The notes under the pieces: model-generated | What the model saw: only the letters and a program-made list of their open reading frames with translations | Database searches by the model: none | What the model was told of the DNA's origin: nothing | Assembly: GCF_002902945.1 (NCBI RefSeq) | Contig: NZ_CP026102.1 | Location: 1,364,001 to 1,428,000, forward strand | DNA: 64,000 bases | Reading direction: 5' to 3' | Source of the DNA: Paraburkholderia caribensis | Lineage (GTDB): Bacteria > Pseudomonadota > Gammaproteobacteria > Burkholderiales > Burkholderiaceae | Position numbers and translations under genes: made by a program | In this document: in pieces, positions 1 through 9,182 of the stretch | How positions within the stretch are numbered: position 1 is the stretch's first letter | How the letters are laid out: every line of letters begins with the position of its first letter

Positions 1-1
1 G

Positions 2-1018
2 GAAGGCCAGGTGCTGTTCGTGATGGACAAGAAGCCGTTCGAGGCCGCGCTGCAGTCGGCCAAGGGCGCGCTCGCGCAGCAGCAGGCGCGCCTGCTCGTC
101 ACCAAGCAGAACCTCGCCCGCGTGATTCCGCTGGCCGCGCAGAACGCGTTGAGCAAGAAGGACCTCGACGATGCCACGGGCAACGAGAAGCAGGCCGAAG
201 CCGCCGTGATCGCCGCGCAGGGCGAGGTGCGCACGGCCGAGCTGAACCTGAGCTACTGCACGATCAGTTCGCCCCTCAAGGGCCTCTCCAGCTTCGCGCG
301 CGTGCAGGACGGCAGCTATGTGACGCCGAACCAGTCGGGCCTGCTCACCTACGTCTACCAGCTCGACCCGATGTGGGTGAACTTCAGCATCTCCGAGAAC
401 GAACTGCTGGGCTACCGCGACCAGATCGCGAAGGGCCTGCTGCGCTTTCCGGCCAACAACCAGTTCGACGTGACGATCATCGAGGCCGACGGCTCGGTCT
501 ATCCGCAGCAGGGCCGCATCGACTTCGCGAACCCCGCGTTCAACCAGCAGACGGGCACCTTCCTCGTGCGCGCGGTGTTCGCCAATCCGAAGGGCACGCT
601 CAAGCCGGGCCAGTTCGTGCGCGCGAAGGTCTCGGGGGCGGTGCGGCCCAATGCGGTGCTGGTTCCGCAGCGCGCCGTGCTGCAGGGCGCGAAGAGCCAC
701 TTCGTGTGGGTGCTCGACCAGGACTCGAAGCCGCATCAGCGCGTGGTCGACGTCGGCGACTGGCACGGCGACGACTGGTTCGTCAACGAAGGGCTGAAGG
801 CGGGCGAGCGCGTGGTGGTCGATGGCGCGATCCGTGTGTCGTCGGATGCGCACATCAAGGTGGTGAGCGCGGCGCCGGGTGCGCCGGGCACGCCTGGCAC
901 GCCCGCCTCCGCGCCACCCGCAGCGAGCGCCGCCGCCGCGTCCGCACCGGCCGCGACATTGGCGCAGACGGCAACGTCAACGCCAGCGGGCCGCAGTCCC
1001 ACGCGCCCCAGCCCATGA
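2..1018 (+). CDS. RND efflux periplasmic adaptor (membrane fusion protein), 5' truncated
   Basis: This is the HlyD/AcrA-type adaptor of a tripartite efflux pump, bridging the inner-membrane RND pump and the outer-membrane channel. The frame is open from the first bases, so the N-terminus (signal or lipid anchor) lies outside the window; 338 residues are visible. They begin in the first lipoyl half-motif (EGQVLFVMDKKPFEAAL), run through an alpha-hairpin rich in Gln/Ala and the second lipoyl half (ISSPLKGLSSFARVQDG), then the beta-barrel and membrane-proximal domains (LKPGQFVRAKVSG). The last 50 residues or so are Ala/Pro/Thr-rich low complexity. The pump gene follows after 51 nt on the same strand, so they are one operon. 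The substrate cannot be told from sequence. Confidence 0.93.
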   Translation, partial: EGQVLFVMDKKPFEAALQSAKGALAQQQARLLVTKQNLARVIPLAAQNALSKKDLDDATGNEKQAEAAVIAAQGEVRTAELNLSYCTISSPLKGLSSFARVQDGSYVTPNQSGLLTYVYQLDPMWVNFSISENELLGYRDQIAKGLLRFPANNQFDVTIIEADGSVYPQQGRIDFANPAFNQQTGTFLVRAVFANPKGTLKPGQFVRAKVSGAVRPNAVLVPQRAVLQGAKSHFVWVLDQDSKPHQRVVDVGDWHGDDWFVNEGLKAGERVVVDGAIRVSSDAHIKVVSAAPGAPGTPGTPASAPPAASAAAASAPAATLAQTATSTPAGRSPTRPSP

Positions 1019-1069
1019 CCGCCCCGACGACCCGATGACGACCGACGCCATCCGGCGCACCCCGACCCG

Positions 1070-4000
1070 ATGAACATCTCCCATTTCTGCATCGACCGGC
1101 CGATCTTCGCCTCGGTCATCTCGATCGTGATCACGCTGGGCGGCGCGCTGTGCATGCTCGCGCTGCCCACCGCGCAGTACCCCGACATCACCCCGCCGCA
1201 GATCACGATCTCCGCCACCTACCCCGGCGCGAGCGCCGACGTGGTGGCCAACAACGTTGCCGCGCCGATCGAGCAGCAGGTCAACGGCGCCGACAACATG
1301 ATCTACATGAGCTCGTCGAGCTCCTCCACCGGCAACCTGACGATCAACGCCTACTTCCAGATCGGCACCAACCCCGAACTCGCCCAGGTCGACGTGCAGA
1401 ACCGCGTGAACCTCGCGCTGCCGCAACTGCCGCAGTCGGTCACCAACCAGGGCGTGCAGGTACAGAAGAAGTCGCAGGCGTTCATGATGGTGATCGCGAT
1501 CTACTCGCCCACCGAGCGCTACGACGCCACCTACATCGCCAACTACGCGAACGTCTACGTGCTCGATGCGCTCAAGCGCATCCCTGGCGCGAACCAGTCG
1601 AGCATCTTCGGCACGCCCGACTACGCGATGCGCATCTGGCTGCGCCCCGACCGCATGGCGCAGCTGGGCATCACGGCCGCCGACGTGCAGCGCGCGGTGG
1701 CCAACCAGAACCAGCAGTTCGCCGTGGGACGATTAGGCCAGTCGCCCACGGGCAATCCCGTCGAACAGTCGTTCGCGGTCACCACCACCGGACGCCTGAC
1801 GGAACCCTCCGAGTTCGAGAACATCATCATCCGCGCGCAGAGCGGCGGCGCGGCGATCGTGCGGCTCAAGGACATCGGCCGTGCCGAACTGGGGCAGAAG
1901 GACTACTCGATCCGCAGCCGCTTCCAGGGCAAGCCCGCCACCGTGATCGCCGTCTACCAGCAGCCGGGCGCGAATGCGCTCGATGTCTCGAAGCAGGTGC
2001 GCGCCACGCTCGCCGAGATGAAGAAGTCGTTCCCCGAGGGCATCGACTACGAAATCGCGATGGACACCACCGAGTTCACGCGCGCGTCGATCACGGACGT
2101 CGTGCACACGTTCTTCGAGGCCGTCGTGCTGGTGGTGATCGTCGTGTTCGTGTTCCTGCAGAGCCTGCGCGCCACCCTGATCCCCGTGCTGGCCGTGCCC
2201 GTGTCGATCGTCGGCACCTTCATGGGCATGGAGGCGCTCGGTTTCTCGATCAACATGCTCACGCTGTTCGGCATGGTGCTCGCCATCGGCATCGTGGTCG
2301 ACGACGCGATCGTCGTGATCGAGAACGTCGAGCGCAACATGACGGTGAACAGGCTCGATCCGAAGACGGCCGCCAAGCAGGCGATGGACGAAGTGGCGGG
2401 CCCCGTGGTCGCGATCGTGCTGGTGCTGTGCGCGGTGTTCGTGCCCGTGGCGTTTCTCGGCGGCATCACCGGCCAGATGTACAAGCAGTTCGCGATCACG
2501 ATTGCGATCTCCGTGGTGATCTCGGGCATCGTCGCGCTGACGCTCTCGCCGGCGCTCGCGGCGCTGCTGCTCAAGCCCGGCCATCACGAGAAGAAGGGCT
2601 TCTTCCGCTGGTTCGACAACCAGTTCGCGCGCATGACGGCGGGCTATACGCGCGCCGTGCGCCTGATCATCAGGCGCTTCGTGGTCGCGCTGCTACTGTT
2701 CGCCGGCATGATCGCGCTGGCCGTCGTGATGATGCGCGACATACCCACCGCGTTCCTGCCGCCCGAGGACCAGGGCTATCTGCTGGGCGCCGTGATCATG
2801 CCCGATGCCGCGTCGCTCGATCGCACGGGCCAGGTGTCGGACCGCGTGTCCGAGTACTTCATGAAGCAGCCGGCCGTGGGCAGCATCACGACGGTGGATG
2901 GCTTCAGCATTCTCGACAGCCAGAACAAGAACAACTCGTCGACGTTCTTCGTCGGCTTCAAGAGCTTCGAGGACCGGTATTCGTCGGCCAATATCCGCAC
3001 CCAGAACGCGCGCGCCGTGCTCGTCGATGCATACAGGACGCTCTCGCAGATCCGCGAGGGCATCGTCGTGCCGCTCAATCCGCCGTCGATTCCGGGGCTG
3101 GGCACCACGGGCGGCACGGAGATGTGGATCCAGAGCAAGGGCGATGCGACGATCGCGCAGTTCGCCGCCGTCGTCGACGACTTCGTCGCGAAGGCGAAGC
3201 AGCGCCCCGAGCTGACGGGGGTCACGTCGACCTTCAATGCGAACTCGCAGCAGCTGCTGGTCGACGTGGACCGCGACAAGGCCGAGACGCTCGGCGTGCC
3301 CGTCCAGGACGTCTACAGCGCGATGCAGACGATGTTCGGCTCGCTGTACGTGTCGCAGTTCAACCGTTCGAGCCGGCTGTGGCAGGTGATCCTGCAGGCC
3401 GAGCCGTCGTACCGGTTGAAGCCCGACGACCTGACGCAGGTCTTCGTGCGCAGCGCGAACGGCAGCATGGTGCCGCTGAAGTCGGTGGTGACCTCGCGCT
3501 ACGTGACGGGGCCGGACCTGATCACGCGCTTCAACAACTTCCCGGCCGTGAAGATCACGGCCAACGCGGCGCCCGGCTACGCATCCGGCCAGGTGATCAG
3601 CGCGCTCGAAGAGGTGGGCGCGCAGATGCCCTCGGAGTACGGCATCGCCTGGAGCGGCGAGGCGTTCGAGGCGAAGCAGTCGGGCGGCACCTCGGGCCTC
3701 GTGTTCGTGTTCGGTCTGATCATGGTGTTCCTGATTCTCGCGGCGCAGTACGAGAAGTGGAGCCTGCCGTTCGGCGTGCTGATGGCGGTGCCGTTCGCGC
3801 TGTTCGGCGCGCTGCTGGCGATCCTGCTGCGCGGGCTGAACAACGACGTGTATTTCCAGATCGGTCTGACGATGCTGGTGGCGCTCGCGGCGAAGAACGC
3901 GATCCTGATCTTCGAGTTCGCGGTGCTCAACCGCGAGGCGGGCAAGTCGGTGTTCGACGCGACGATGACGGCGGCCGAGGAGCGGCTGCGGCCGATCGTG

Positions 4001-4348
4001 ATGACGTCGCTGGCGTTCATCCTGGGCTGCGTGCCGCTGGCGATCGCGACGGGCGCGTCGGCCAACAGCCGGCATTCGATCGGCACGGGGGTGATCGGCG
4101 GGATGCTCGGGGCCACGGCGATTGCCGTGTTCTTCATCCCGATGTTCTTCTATGTGCTGGAGACCATGTCGGAGCGCTCGGAGAAGAAGAAGGCCAAGAA
4201 GGCTGGCGATGCGCCGCCTTCTGCGCCGGGATCGGGTGCAGGGCCGGGTTCAGCGTCGGGCGAGCCGAAGGTGCCGCCGTCGGCGGGCGGCCCCACAGTG
4301 GGCGGTGGGCCGACGACGAACCCGTCCGCACCGCGCGAGGATGACTGA
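1070..4348 (+). CDS. RND multidrug efflux pump, inner-membrane subunit (HAE1 family)
   Basis: Proton-driven RND transporter of 1092 aa, the AcrB/MexB-like component that exports hydrophobic or amphipathic compounds from the inner membrane and periplasm. The N-terminus reads MNISHFCIDRPIFASVISIV, typical of the family. Transmembrane helix 4 carries the paired acids of the proton relay (GIVVDDAIVVIENVE), and the helix 10 lysine is present (ALAAKNAILIFEFA). Two large periplasmic loops flank the two sets of helices. The C-terminal 50-60 residues are Lys-rich then Pro/Gly/Ser-rich and extend the usual length of about 1040-1050 aa. Translation ends 1 nt before the start chosen for the outer-membrane gene, indicating tight coupling. 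Homology to AcrB-type pumps is certain; a specific name such as BpeB, CeoB or AmrB is not justified. Confidence 0.97.
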   Translation: MNISHFCIDRPIFASVISIVITLGGALCMLALPTAQYPDITPPQITISATYPGASADVVANNVAAPIEQQVNGADNMIYMSSSSSSTGNLTINAYFQIGTNPELAQVDVQNRVNLALPQLPQSVTNQGVQVQKKSQAFMMVIAIYSPTERYDATYIANYANVYVLDALKRIPGANQSSIFGTPDYAMRIWLRPDRMAQLGITAADVQRAVANQNQQFAVGRLGQSPTGNPVEQSFAVTTTGRLTEPSEFENIIIRAQSGGAAIVRLKDIGRAELGQKDYSIRSRFQGKPATVIAVYQQPGANALDVSKQVRATLAEMKKSFPEGIDYEIAMDTTEFTRASITDVVHTFFEAVVLVVIVVFVFLQSLRATLIPVLAVPVSIVGTFMGMEALGFSINMLTLFGMVLAIGIVVDDAIVVIENVERNMTVNRLDPKTAAKQAMDEVAGPVVAIVLVLCAVFVPVAFLGGITGQMYKQFAITIAISVVISGIVALTLSPALAALLLKPGHHEKKGFFRWFDNQFARMTAGYTRAVRLIIRRFVVALLLFAGMIALAVVMMRDIPTAFLPPEDQGYLLGAVIMPDAASLDRTGQVSDRVSEYFMKQPAVGSITTVDGFSILDSQNKNNSSTFFVGFKSFEDRYSSANIRTQNARAVLVDAYRTLSQIREGIVVPLNPPSIPGLGTTGGTEMWIQSKGDATIAQFAAVVDDFVAKAKQRPELTGVTSTFNANSQQLLVDVDRDKAETLGVPVQDVYSAMQTMFGSLYVSQFNRSSRLWQVILQAEPSYRLKPDDLTQVFVRSANGSMVPLKSVVTSRYVTGPDLITRFNNFPAVKITANAAPGYASGQVISALEEVGAQMPSEYGIAWSGEAFEAKQSGGTSGLVFVFGLIMVFLILAAQYEKWSLPFGVLMAVPFALFGALLAILLRGLNNDVYFQIGLTMLVALAAKNAILIFEFAVLNREAGKSVFDATMTAAEERLRPIVMTSLAFILGCVPLAIATGASANSRHSIGTGVIGGMLGATAIAVFFIPMFFYVLETMSERSEKKKAKKAGDAPPSAPGSGAGPGSASGEPKVPPSAGGPTVGGGPTTNPSAPREDD

Positions 4349-4349
4349 C

Positions 4350-5807
4350 ATGCGCCGCGCCCTCGTTCTCTGTGTGCCCTGCGTGCTCGCCCTGAGCGGT
4401 TGCCTGCTCGGGCCGGACTACTCGCGCCCGCCGCTCGACGTGCCCGCCACCTACCGCTTCCCCGACAACTACGCGGCGGACATCGCCAACACCGAATGGT
4501 GGAAGCAGTTCGACGACCCGGTGCTCGACGACCTGATCACGACCGCGCTGGCGAACAACAACGACGTGAAGATCGCCGCCGCGCGCGTCGACCAGTTCCT
4601 CGGCCAGTTCGTGACGACGCGCGCCGCGCTGTTTCCGCAGGTCGGCGCGGGCTTCGATGCCGGACGCGAGCGCATCTCGACGTCATCCTCGCCGCTGCTC
4701 GCGAATGTGCAGAACCCCGTGTTCAACACGTACACGGCGGCGCTCTCGGCGTCATGGGAAATCGACCTCTTCGGCCGCAACCGGCGTCTGACGGAATCGG
4801 CGCGCGCGAGCCTGCTGTCCACGGAAGAGGCGAAGCGCGGCACGGTGCTGACGCTGGTGTCGTCGGTGGCGTCGTCGTATATCGACCTGCGCAGTCTCGA
4901 CCGGCAGCTGGAGATCGCGAAGGCGACCACGGCGAGCCGCGCCGAATCCGTGCATGTGTTCGAGCTGCGCTTCAAGGGCGGCGAGGTCTCGCAGATGGAG
5001 CTCGCGCAGAGCCAGTCCGAGTATGAGGCCTCGCGCGCGGTGATTCCGCAGATCGAGGCGCAGATCGCGCAGCAGGAAGACGCGCTCTCGGTGCTGCTCG
5101 GGCGCAATCCGGGCGATATCCTGCGCGGGCGCGCGCTCGCCGAACTCGCGGCGCCCGCCGTGCCGGCGGGGCTGCCCTCGGACCTGCTGGAGCGCCGTCC
5201 CGATCTGCGGCAGGCCGAGCAGGATCTGGTCGCGGCGAATGCGCAGATCGGCGCGGCCAAGGCGCTGTACTTCCCGCAGATTTCGTTGACGGGGCTGTTC
5301 GGCACGCAAAGCGGGCAGTTCTCGAAGCTCTTTACGGGGCCCGCGCGCGTGTGGTCGTTCGCGGGCTCGGTCGCGCAGCCGATCTTCGAAGGCGGGGCGA
5401 TCGTCGGACAGGTGAAGCAGGCCGAGGCGGTGCAGCAGCAGGCGTTGTACGCGTACCGCAAGGCGATCCAGGTCGCGTTCCAGGAAGTCAACGACGCGCT
5501 GATCTCGTCGCAGAAGGTGCGCGAACAGTTCGACGTGCAGGGCCGGCAGGTCGAGGCGCTGGCGACCTACGCGCACCTCGCGCGGCTGCGCTACGAGGGC
5601 GGCTATACGAGCTATATCGAGGTGCTCGATGCCGAGCGCAGTCTCTTCAACGCGCAGCTGACCCAGACGCAGACGCAGGCGGGCGTGCTGGTGTCGTATG
5701 TGAACCTGTACAAGGCGATGGGCGGCGGCTGGGTCGTCACGGCCGAAAGCATGACCACCCAGGCCGCGCAGCATGGCGGCGATCCGGCCGCGCAGGGTGC
5801 GAAATGA
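4350..5807 (+). CDS. RND efflux outer-membrane lipoprotein (OprM/NodT family)
   Basis: Outer-membrane channel of the tripartite pump, 485 aa. The start at 4350 gives a lipoprotein signal with lipobox LSGC at about residue 15, followed by the family's usual GPDYSRPPLDVPATYR; GAGG lies 9-13 nt upstream. An in-frame ATG at 4341 is possible but has no spaced ribosome binding site. The protein carries the two structural repeats of TolC-type channels, each with long coiled-coil helices (for example WWKQFDDPVLDDLI and the later LLERRPDLRQAEQDLVAANA motif). It is the third gene of the operon. A downstream ATG overlaps its stop codon (ATGA at 5804). Confidence 0.95.
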   Translation: MRRALVLCVPCVLALSGCLLGPDYSRPPLDVPATYRFPDNYAADIANTEWWKQFDDPVLDDLITTALANNNDVKIAAARVDQFLGQFVTTRAALFPQVGAGFDAGRERISTSSSPLLANVQNPVFNTYTAALSASWEIDLFGRNRRLTESARASLLSTEEAKRGTVLTLVSSVASSYIDLRSLDRQLEIAKATTASRAESVHVFELRFKGGEVSQMELAQSQSEYEASRAVIPQIEAQIAQQEDALSVLLGRNPGDILRGRALAELAAPAVPAGLPSDLLERRPDLRQAEQDLVAANAQIGAAKALYFPQISLTGLFGTQSGQFSKLFTGPARVWSFAGSVAQPIFEGGAIVGQVKQAEAVQQQALYAYRKAIQVAFQEVNDALISSQKVREQFDVQGRQVEALATYAHLARLRYEGGYTSYIEVLDAERSLFNAQLTQTQTQAGVLVSYVNLYKAMGGGWVVTAESMTTQAAQHGGDPAAQGAK

Positions 5808-5863
5808 GCGACCTCGCCCGCCCCTTCACACGCCTCGCCCGCAACGTGAGGCAAGCGTCATGA
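5804..5863 (+). CDS. 19-codon mini-ORF bridging the efflux operon and pqiB
   Basis: A 19-residue frame (MSDLARPFTRLARNVRQAS) starts in an ATGA overlap with the stop of the outer-membrane channel gene and ends in a second ATGA overlap with the PqiB-type gene start. Seen: both junctions are four-base stop/start overlaps, the arrangement used for translational coupling. Inferred: it may only carry ribosomes from one gene to the next, or be the remnant of a larger deleted gene such as pqiA, which normally precedes pqiB. There is no independent evidence that the peptide is functional. Confidence 0.3.
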   Translation: MSDLARPFTRLARNVRQAS

Positions 5864-7461
5864 ACCGCCCGCCCGAGCTACCCGAAGCCGTCGCCGTGCC
5901 GCGCAAGCGCTGGCGCATCCAGTGGATCTGGCTGGTGCCCGTCGTCGCCGTGCTGGTCGGCATCTGGCTCGCGGTGCAGGCGGTGCTGTCGCAGGGGCCG
6001 ACCATCACGATCAGCTTCAAGACAGGCGAAGGGCTCGAAGCGGGCAAGACCAAGATCAAGTTCAAGGACGTCGACATCGGCGTCGTGAAGAAAGTCGCGC
6101 TGTCGAAAGACTATAAAAACGTCATCGCAACCGCCGAACTCACCCGTGACGCCACCGACATGCTCGTCGACGACACGCGCTTCTGGGTCGTGAGGCCGCG
6201 CATCGCGGGCGGCACGGTGTCGGGGATCAGCACGCTGCTGTCGGGCGCGTTCATCGGCATGGATATCGGCCATGCGAAACAGGAGCGGCGCGACTATTCA
6301 GGGCTGGAAGTGCCGCCCGTGTTCGCGAGCGACGTGCCGGGGCGCGAGTTCGTGCTGAAAGCGGCCGACCTGGGCTCCGTCGACGTCGGCACGCCGGTCT
6401 ATTTCCGACGCCTGCAGGTCGGACAGGTCACCTCGTTCGATCTCGACAAGGATGGCGGCGGGGTCACGCTGCACGTGTTCATCAACGCGCCGTACGATCG
6501 CTACGTGAACAGCGACTCACGCTTCTGGCAGGCGGGCGGCATCGACGTGACGCTCAACACGGAAGGCGTACAGATCAACACGCAGTCGGTGGTGTCGATC
6601 CTGGTGGGCGGCCTCGCGTTCGAGACGCCGACCGCGTCGCTGAGCCGTCCAGAAGCGCCCTCGAAGGCCCTGTTCCCGCTGTTCGCCACGCGCGCCGATG
6701 CGATGAAGCAGCACGACCGGATCGTCGAGACCTACGTGTTCAATTTCCAGGGTTCGGTGCGCGGCCTCGTGGTGGGGGCGCCCGTCGATTTTCGCGGCAT
6801 CACGGTCGGCGAAGTGTCGGCGATCTCCACGCGCTTCGATCCCGCCACGAAGCAGATCAGCATTCCCGTCGAGATCAAGCTGTTTCCGGAACGCTTCACA
6901 TCGCGTTACGCGTCAGAGCCGAGAGGCGGCCGTCTCGCGGACGACCCGAGAGCGCTGGCCGATTTCCTCGTCGAACGCGGCTTGCGCGGGCAACTCAAGA
7001 CGGGCAGCCTGATCACGGGCCAACTGTATGTCGCGCTCGAGTTTTTCCCGAACGCGCCGAAAGCCCATATCGACTGGAACCGCACGCCCCCCGAACTGCC
7101 GACCACGCCGAGCGGCCTGCAATCGCTGCAGGAGTCGATCAACCGGATCGTGGCGCGTCTCGACAGCCTGCCGCTCGAACAGATCGGCAAGAACGCGCAA
7201 CAGACGCTCGCCAGCACCGCGCAGTTGATGCGCAATCTCAACACGCAAGTGGTACCGCAGGCGAAGAGCGCGCTAACGGCGGCGCAGGCGACGCTCGATT
7301 CCGCGAACACCGCGCTGCAGCCCGATTCGGCACTGCAGCAGGACACCAGCGACGCAGTCCGCGAGCTTGCGCGCACGGCCGCATCGTTCCGCGCGCTGTC
7401 GGACTATTTGCAGCGACACCCTGAAGCGCTGCTACGCGGCAAAACCGGGGACGCGAAATGA
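5860..7461 (+). CDS. pqiB: PqiB-type MCE-domain intermembrane transport protein
   Basis: Protein of 533 aa with one N-terminal transmembrane helix (about residues 20-40, IWLVPVVAVLVGIWLAVQAV) and three MCE domains. The domains begin near GPTITISFKTGEGLEAG, near SVDVGTPVYFRRLQVGQV and near VRGLVVGAPVDFRGITVG. A long helical C-terminal region follows (residues about 430-520), as in E. coli PqiB, where such helices form a needle spanning the periplasm for lipid transport between membranes. The start at 5860 overlaps the preceding mini-ORF. The usual partners PqiA (upstream) and PqiC (downstream) are absent here, and the gene instead follows an RND efflux operon on the same strand. Family assignment is firm; the pairing with the efflux genes is an observation. 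Confidence 0.9.
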   Translation: MNRPPELPEAVAVPRKRWRIQWIWLVPVVAVLVGIWLAVQAVLSQGPTITISFKTGEGLEAGKTKIKFKDVDIGVVKKVALSKDYKNVIATAELTRDATDMLVDDTRFWVVRPRIAGGTVSGISTLLSGAFIGMDIGHAKQERRDYSGLEVPPVFASDVPGREFVLKAADLGSVDVGTPVYFRRLQVGQVTSFDLDKDGGGVTLHVFINAPYDRYVNSDSRFWQAGGIDVTLNTEGVQINTQSVVSILVGGLAFETPTASLSRPEAPSKALFPLFATRADAMKQHDRIVETYVFNFQGSVRGLVVGAPVDFRGITVGEVSAISTRFDPATKQISIPVEIKLFPERFTSRYASEPRGGRLADDPRALADFLVERGLRGQLKTGSLITGQLYVALEFFPNAPKAHIDWNRTPPELPTTPSGLQSLQESINRIVARLDSLPLEQIGKNAQQTLASTAQLMRNLNTQVVPQAKSALTAAQATLDSANTALQPDSALQQDTSDAVRELARTAASFRALSDYLQRHPEALLRGKTGDAK

Positions 7462-7463
7462 AC

Positions 7464-7490
7464 CGCGCGAGAGCCCATTGCTCTCGCGCG
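7464..7490. terminator. Hairpin between convergent pqiB and ppk2 genes
   Basis: Perfect 10-bp GC-rich stem (CGCGCGAGAG / CTCTCGCGCG) with a 7-nt loop, immediately after the pqiB stop and before the end of the convergent gene. No clear T-run follows, so it may act as a bidirectional transcript end or RNA-stabilising hairpin rather than a strong intrinsic terminator. Confidence 0.55.
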
Positions 7491-7525
7491 ACGAATGCGT
7501 GTGCTACGCGATGCGTCGATAGCCT

Positions 7526-8377
7526 TCAGAACTTCTCGCGCACATAACGGACGGGCCGGTCGGAAGGGCGATATCCCCCCGCCTTTTTCCGCTTCGGCAG
7601 CTTGATCTTCGGGCGCGGCATCGCCTTGTACGGAATGCTTTCCAGCAGATGCGTGATCAGGTTCAGACGCGCGCGTTTCTTGTCGTCGGAGCGCACCACG
7701 TGCCACGGCGCCTGATCGGTGTCGGTTGCCGCGAACATGTCGTCCCGCGCGCGCGAGTAGTCATACCAGCGGCTGTACGACAGCAGGTCCATCGGCGACA
7801 GTTTCCAGATCTTCCGCTCGTCGGTAATGCGCGCTTCGAGACGGCGCGTCTGCTCGTCCTCGCTGACCTCGAGCCAGTACTTCAGAAGAATGATGCCCGA
7901 CTGAATGATGGCGCGCTCGATCAGCGGGGCGGCCTTGAAGAAGTTCTGCACCTGATCTTCCGTGCAGAATCCCATGACCCGTTCGACGCCCGCGCGGTTA
8001 TACCAGCTTCTGTCGAAGAGAATGATCTCGCCCGCAGCAGGCAGATGCGGAAGATAGCGCTGGATATACATTTGCGATTTCTCGCGATCCGTCGGCGCCG
8101 GCAGCGCGATGACGCGAAAAATGCGCGGGCTGACGCGTTCCGTGATCGCCTTGATCGTGCCGCCCTTGCCTGCGCCATCGCGTCCCTCGAACACCACGCA
8201 GACCTTCGCGCCCGTTTGCACGACCCATTCCTGCAGTTTCACCAGTTCGATATGAAGCGACTTGAGTTCTTTTTCATAGTCCTTGTTCTTCATTCGTCCC
8301 GGCGCTTTCGTGCTTTCACGCGCGCCACTCGACTCTGCGCTGCGTACGCTGTTCTTTTCGTTCTTCAATTCAGGCAT
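7526..8377 (-). CDS. ppk2: Polyphosphate kinase 2 (PPK2 family)
   Basis: Protein of 283 aa that transfers phosphate between polyphosphate and nucleotides, usually polyP-driven phosphorylation of NDP or NMP. Walker A is at about residues 64-72 (EGRDGAGKGG), followed by the family's hallmarks RVIALPAPTDREKSQMYIQR, the FDRSWYNRAGVERVMGF motif with its catalytic Asp/Arg, and EARITDERKIWKLSPMD. The start at 8377 has AGGAG upstream at good spacing; the open frame continues further 5' but without a ribosome site. The first 30 residues are a low-complexity extension before the PPK2 core. It is monocistronic as far as can be seen. PPK2 subclass cannot be settled by eye. Confidence 0.94.
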   Translation of the reverse strand: MPELKNEKNSVRSAESSGARESTKAPGRMKNKDYEKELKSLHIELVKLQEWVVQTGAKVCVVFEGRDGAGKGGTIKAITERVSPRIFRVIALPAPTDREKSQMYIQRYLPHLPAAGEIILFDRSWYNRAGVERVMGFCTEDQVQNFFKAAPLIERAIIQSGIILLKYWLEVSEDEQTRRLEARITDERKIWKLSPMDLLSYSRWYDYSRARDDMFAATDTDQAPWHVVRSDDKKRARLNLITHLLESIPYKAMPRPKIKLPKRKKAGGYRPSDRPVRYVREKF

Positions 8378-8445
8378 CGCTCGTCTCCTGTGACCGCCGT
8401 GTCGGTTCGGCTCGCGGCCCATGCCGCGCATGGACCGGACCGGTT

Positions 8446-8703
8446 TCAGGATTCGTCCCGCGTGGGCACGACCTGCACCGTCAGCGTGCGGCTTTTCCAG
8501 AACATGTTGTGAACGCGCGGCTGCAGACTCTGCAACACATGCGCGCCGACGTTATTGAACTCAAGCACGACCGCGGGACGCTCGCCCGTTCCTTCCACGC
8601 GCCGGATCGAATCGAACGGCGGAAACCCGTAGTGACACAGGAACGTTTTGATTTCTTCGTCGGTCGTGTTGTCTTCGATATTGCCAACCCAAAGCTCAGC
8701 CAT
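8446..8703 (-). CDS. Small RRM-type RNA-binding protein
   Basis: Protein of 85 aa made of a single RNA recognition motif. RNP2 is at the N-terminus (ELWVGNI, residues 3-9) and the RNP1-like strand later (RPAVVLEF), with the helix TTDEEIKTFLCHYG between. Such single-RRM proteins occur across Burkholderiales and cyanobacteria and bind RNA, but individual roles are mostly unknown. The start at 8703 has GAGGAG upstream; a longer frame to 8760 lacks a ribosome site. RNP1 lacks the usual aromatic pair (Val-Val-Leu replaces FGFV), so RNA binding may be weaker than in canonical RRMs. Confidence 0.85.
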   Translation of the reverse strand: MAELWVGNIEDNTTDEEIKTFLCHYGFPPFDSIRRVEGTGERPAVVLEFNNVGAHVLQSLQPRVHNMFWKSRTLTVQVVPTRDES

Positions 8704-8914
8704 AACGACGTTCTCCTCATTGAAAGTCAGCCCATCGAACAAAGCGCACAACGTTGACAAGCCGGCGATAACTTATCGGGTCCTTCAAAACCAGTTCGGT
8801 GCATGCAAACAGTCTATGACTTTCCACGCGCGTTGTCGGGTTTCCGCAAGCGTCTCAACAATACGAATTGCACAACGCTGAAGGTGATCTCCGCAAAAAC
8901 TGAAACGGCGCCCA

Positions 8915-9136
8915 TCAAGGCGACGATGCCGGCTTCGCGCTTTCCTGCTTTTGCGGTTCGTCAGGGACTGCCGCCCGCTCGTCTTCCTTCTTTGCCTCGC
9001 GCGCCTTCTGTTCGGCCTTGCGCTGCGCGTCCTGCATCGGCTTCAATGCGGACGGTTGCGCAACGGCCTGTTGCAACGGCGCCAGAGAAACGGAAATACA
9101 TGTGGCTGCGGCCAATAAAAGCAGATAGATCTTCAT
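8915..9136 (-). CDS. Small secreted Lys/Glu-rich protein of unknown function
   Basis: Protein of 73 aa. An N-terminal signal peptide (MKIYLLLLAAATCISVSLAP, cleavage near QAVA-Q) is followed by about 45 charged residues rich in Lys, Glu, Gln and Ala, predicted helical (MQDAQRKAEQKAREAKKEDE). The ribosome site AGGAG precedes the start. No family is recognised. Its small size, signal peptide and charged helix suggest a periplasmic protein. The stop lies 211 bp from the RRM gene start. Confidence 0.7.
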   Translation of the reverse strand: MKIYLLLLAAATCISVSLAPLQQAVAQPSALKPMQDAQRKAEQKAREAKKEDERAAVPDEPQKQESAKPASSP

Positions 9137-9182
9137 CAGTTGACTCCTGCGTTTCGCTAAAGACCGTCACATCTTTCCGATC

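Noticed and set aside
1150..4344. 1064-codon open frame in another phase over the RND pump gene
   Set aside because: Arg/Ala/His-rich translation with no domain, an effect of third-position GC in a very GC-rich gene; the overlapping frame is a clear RND pump.
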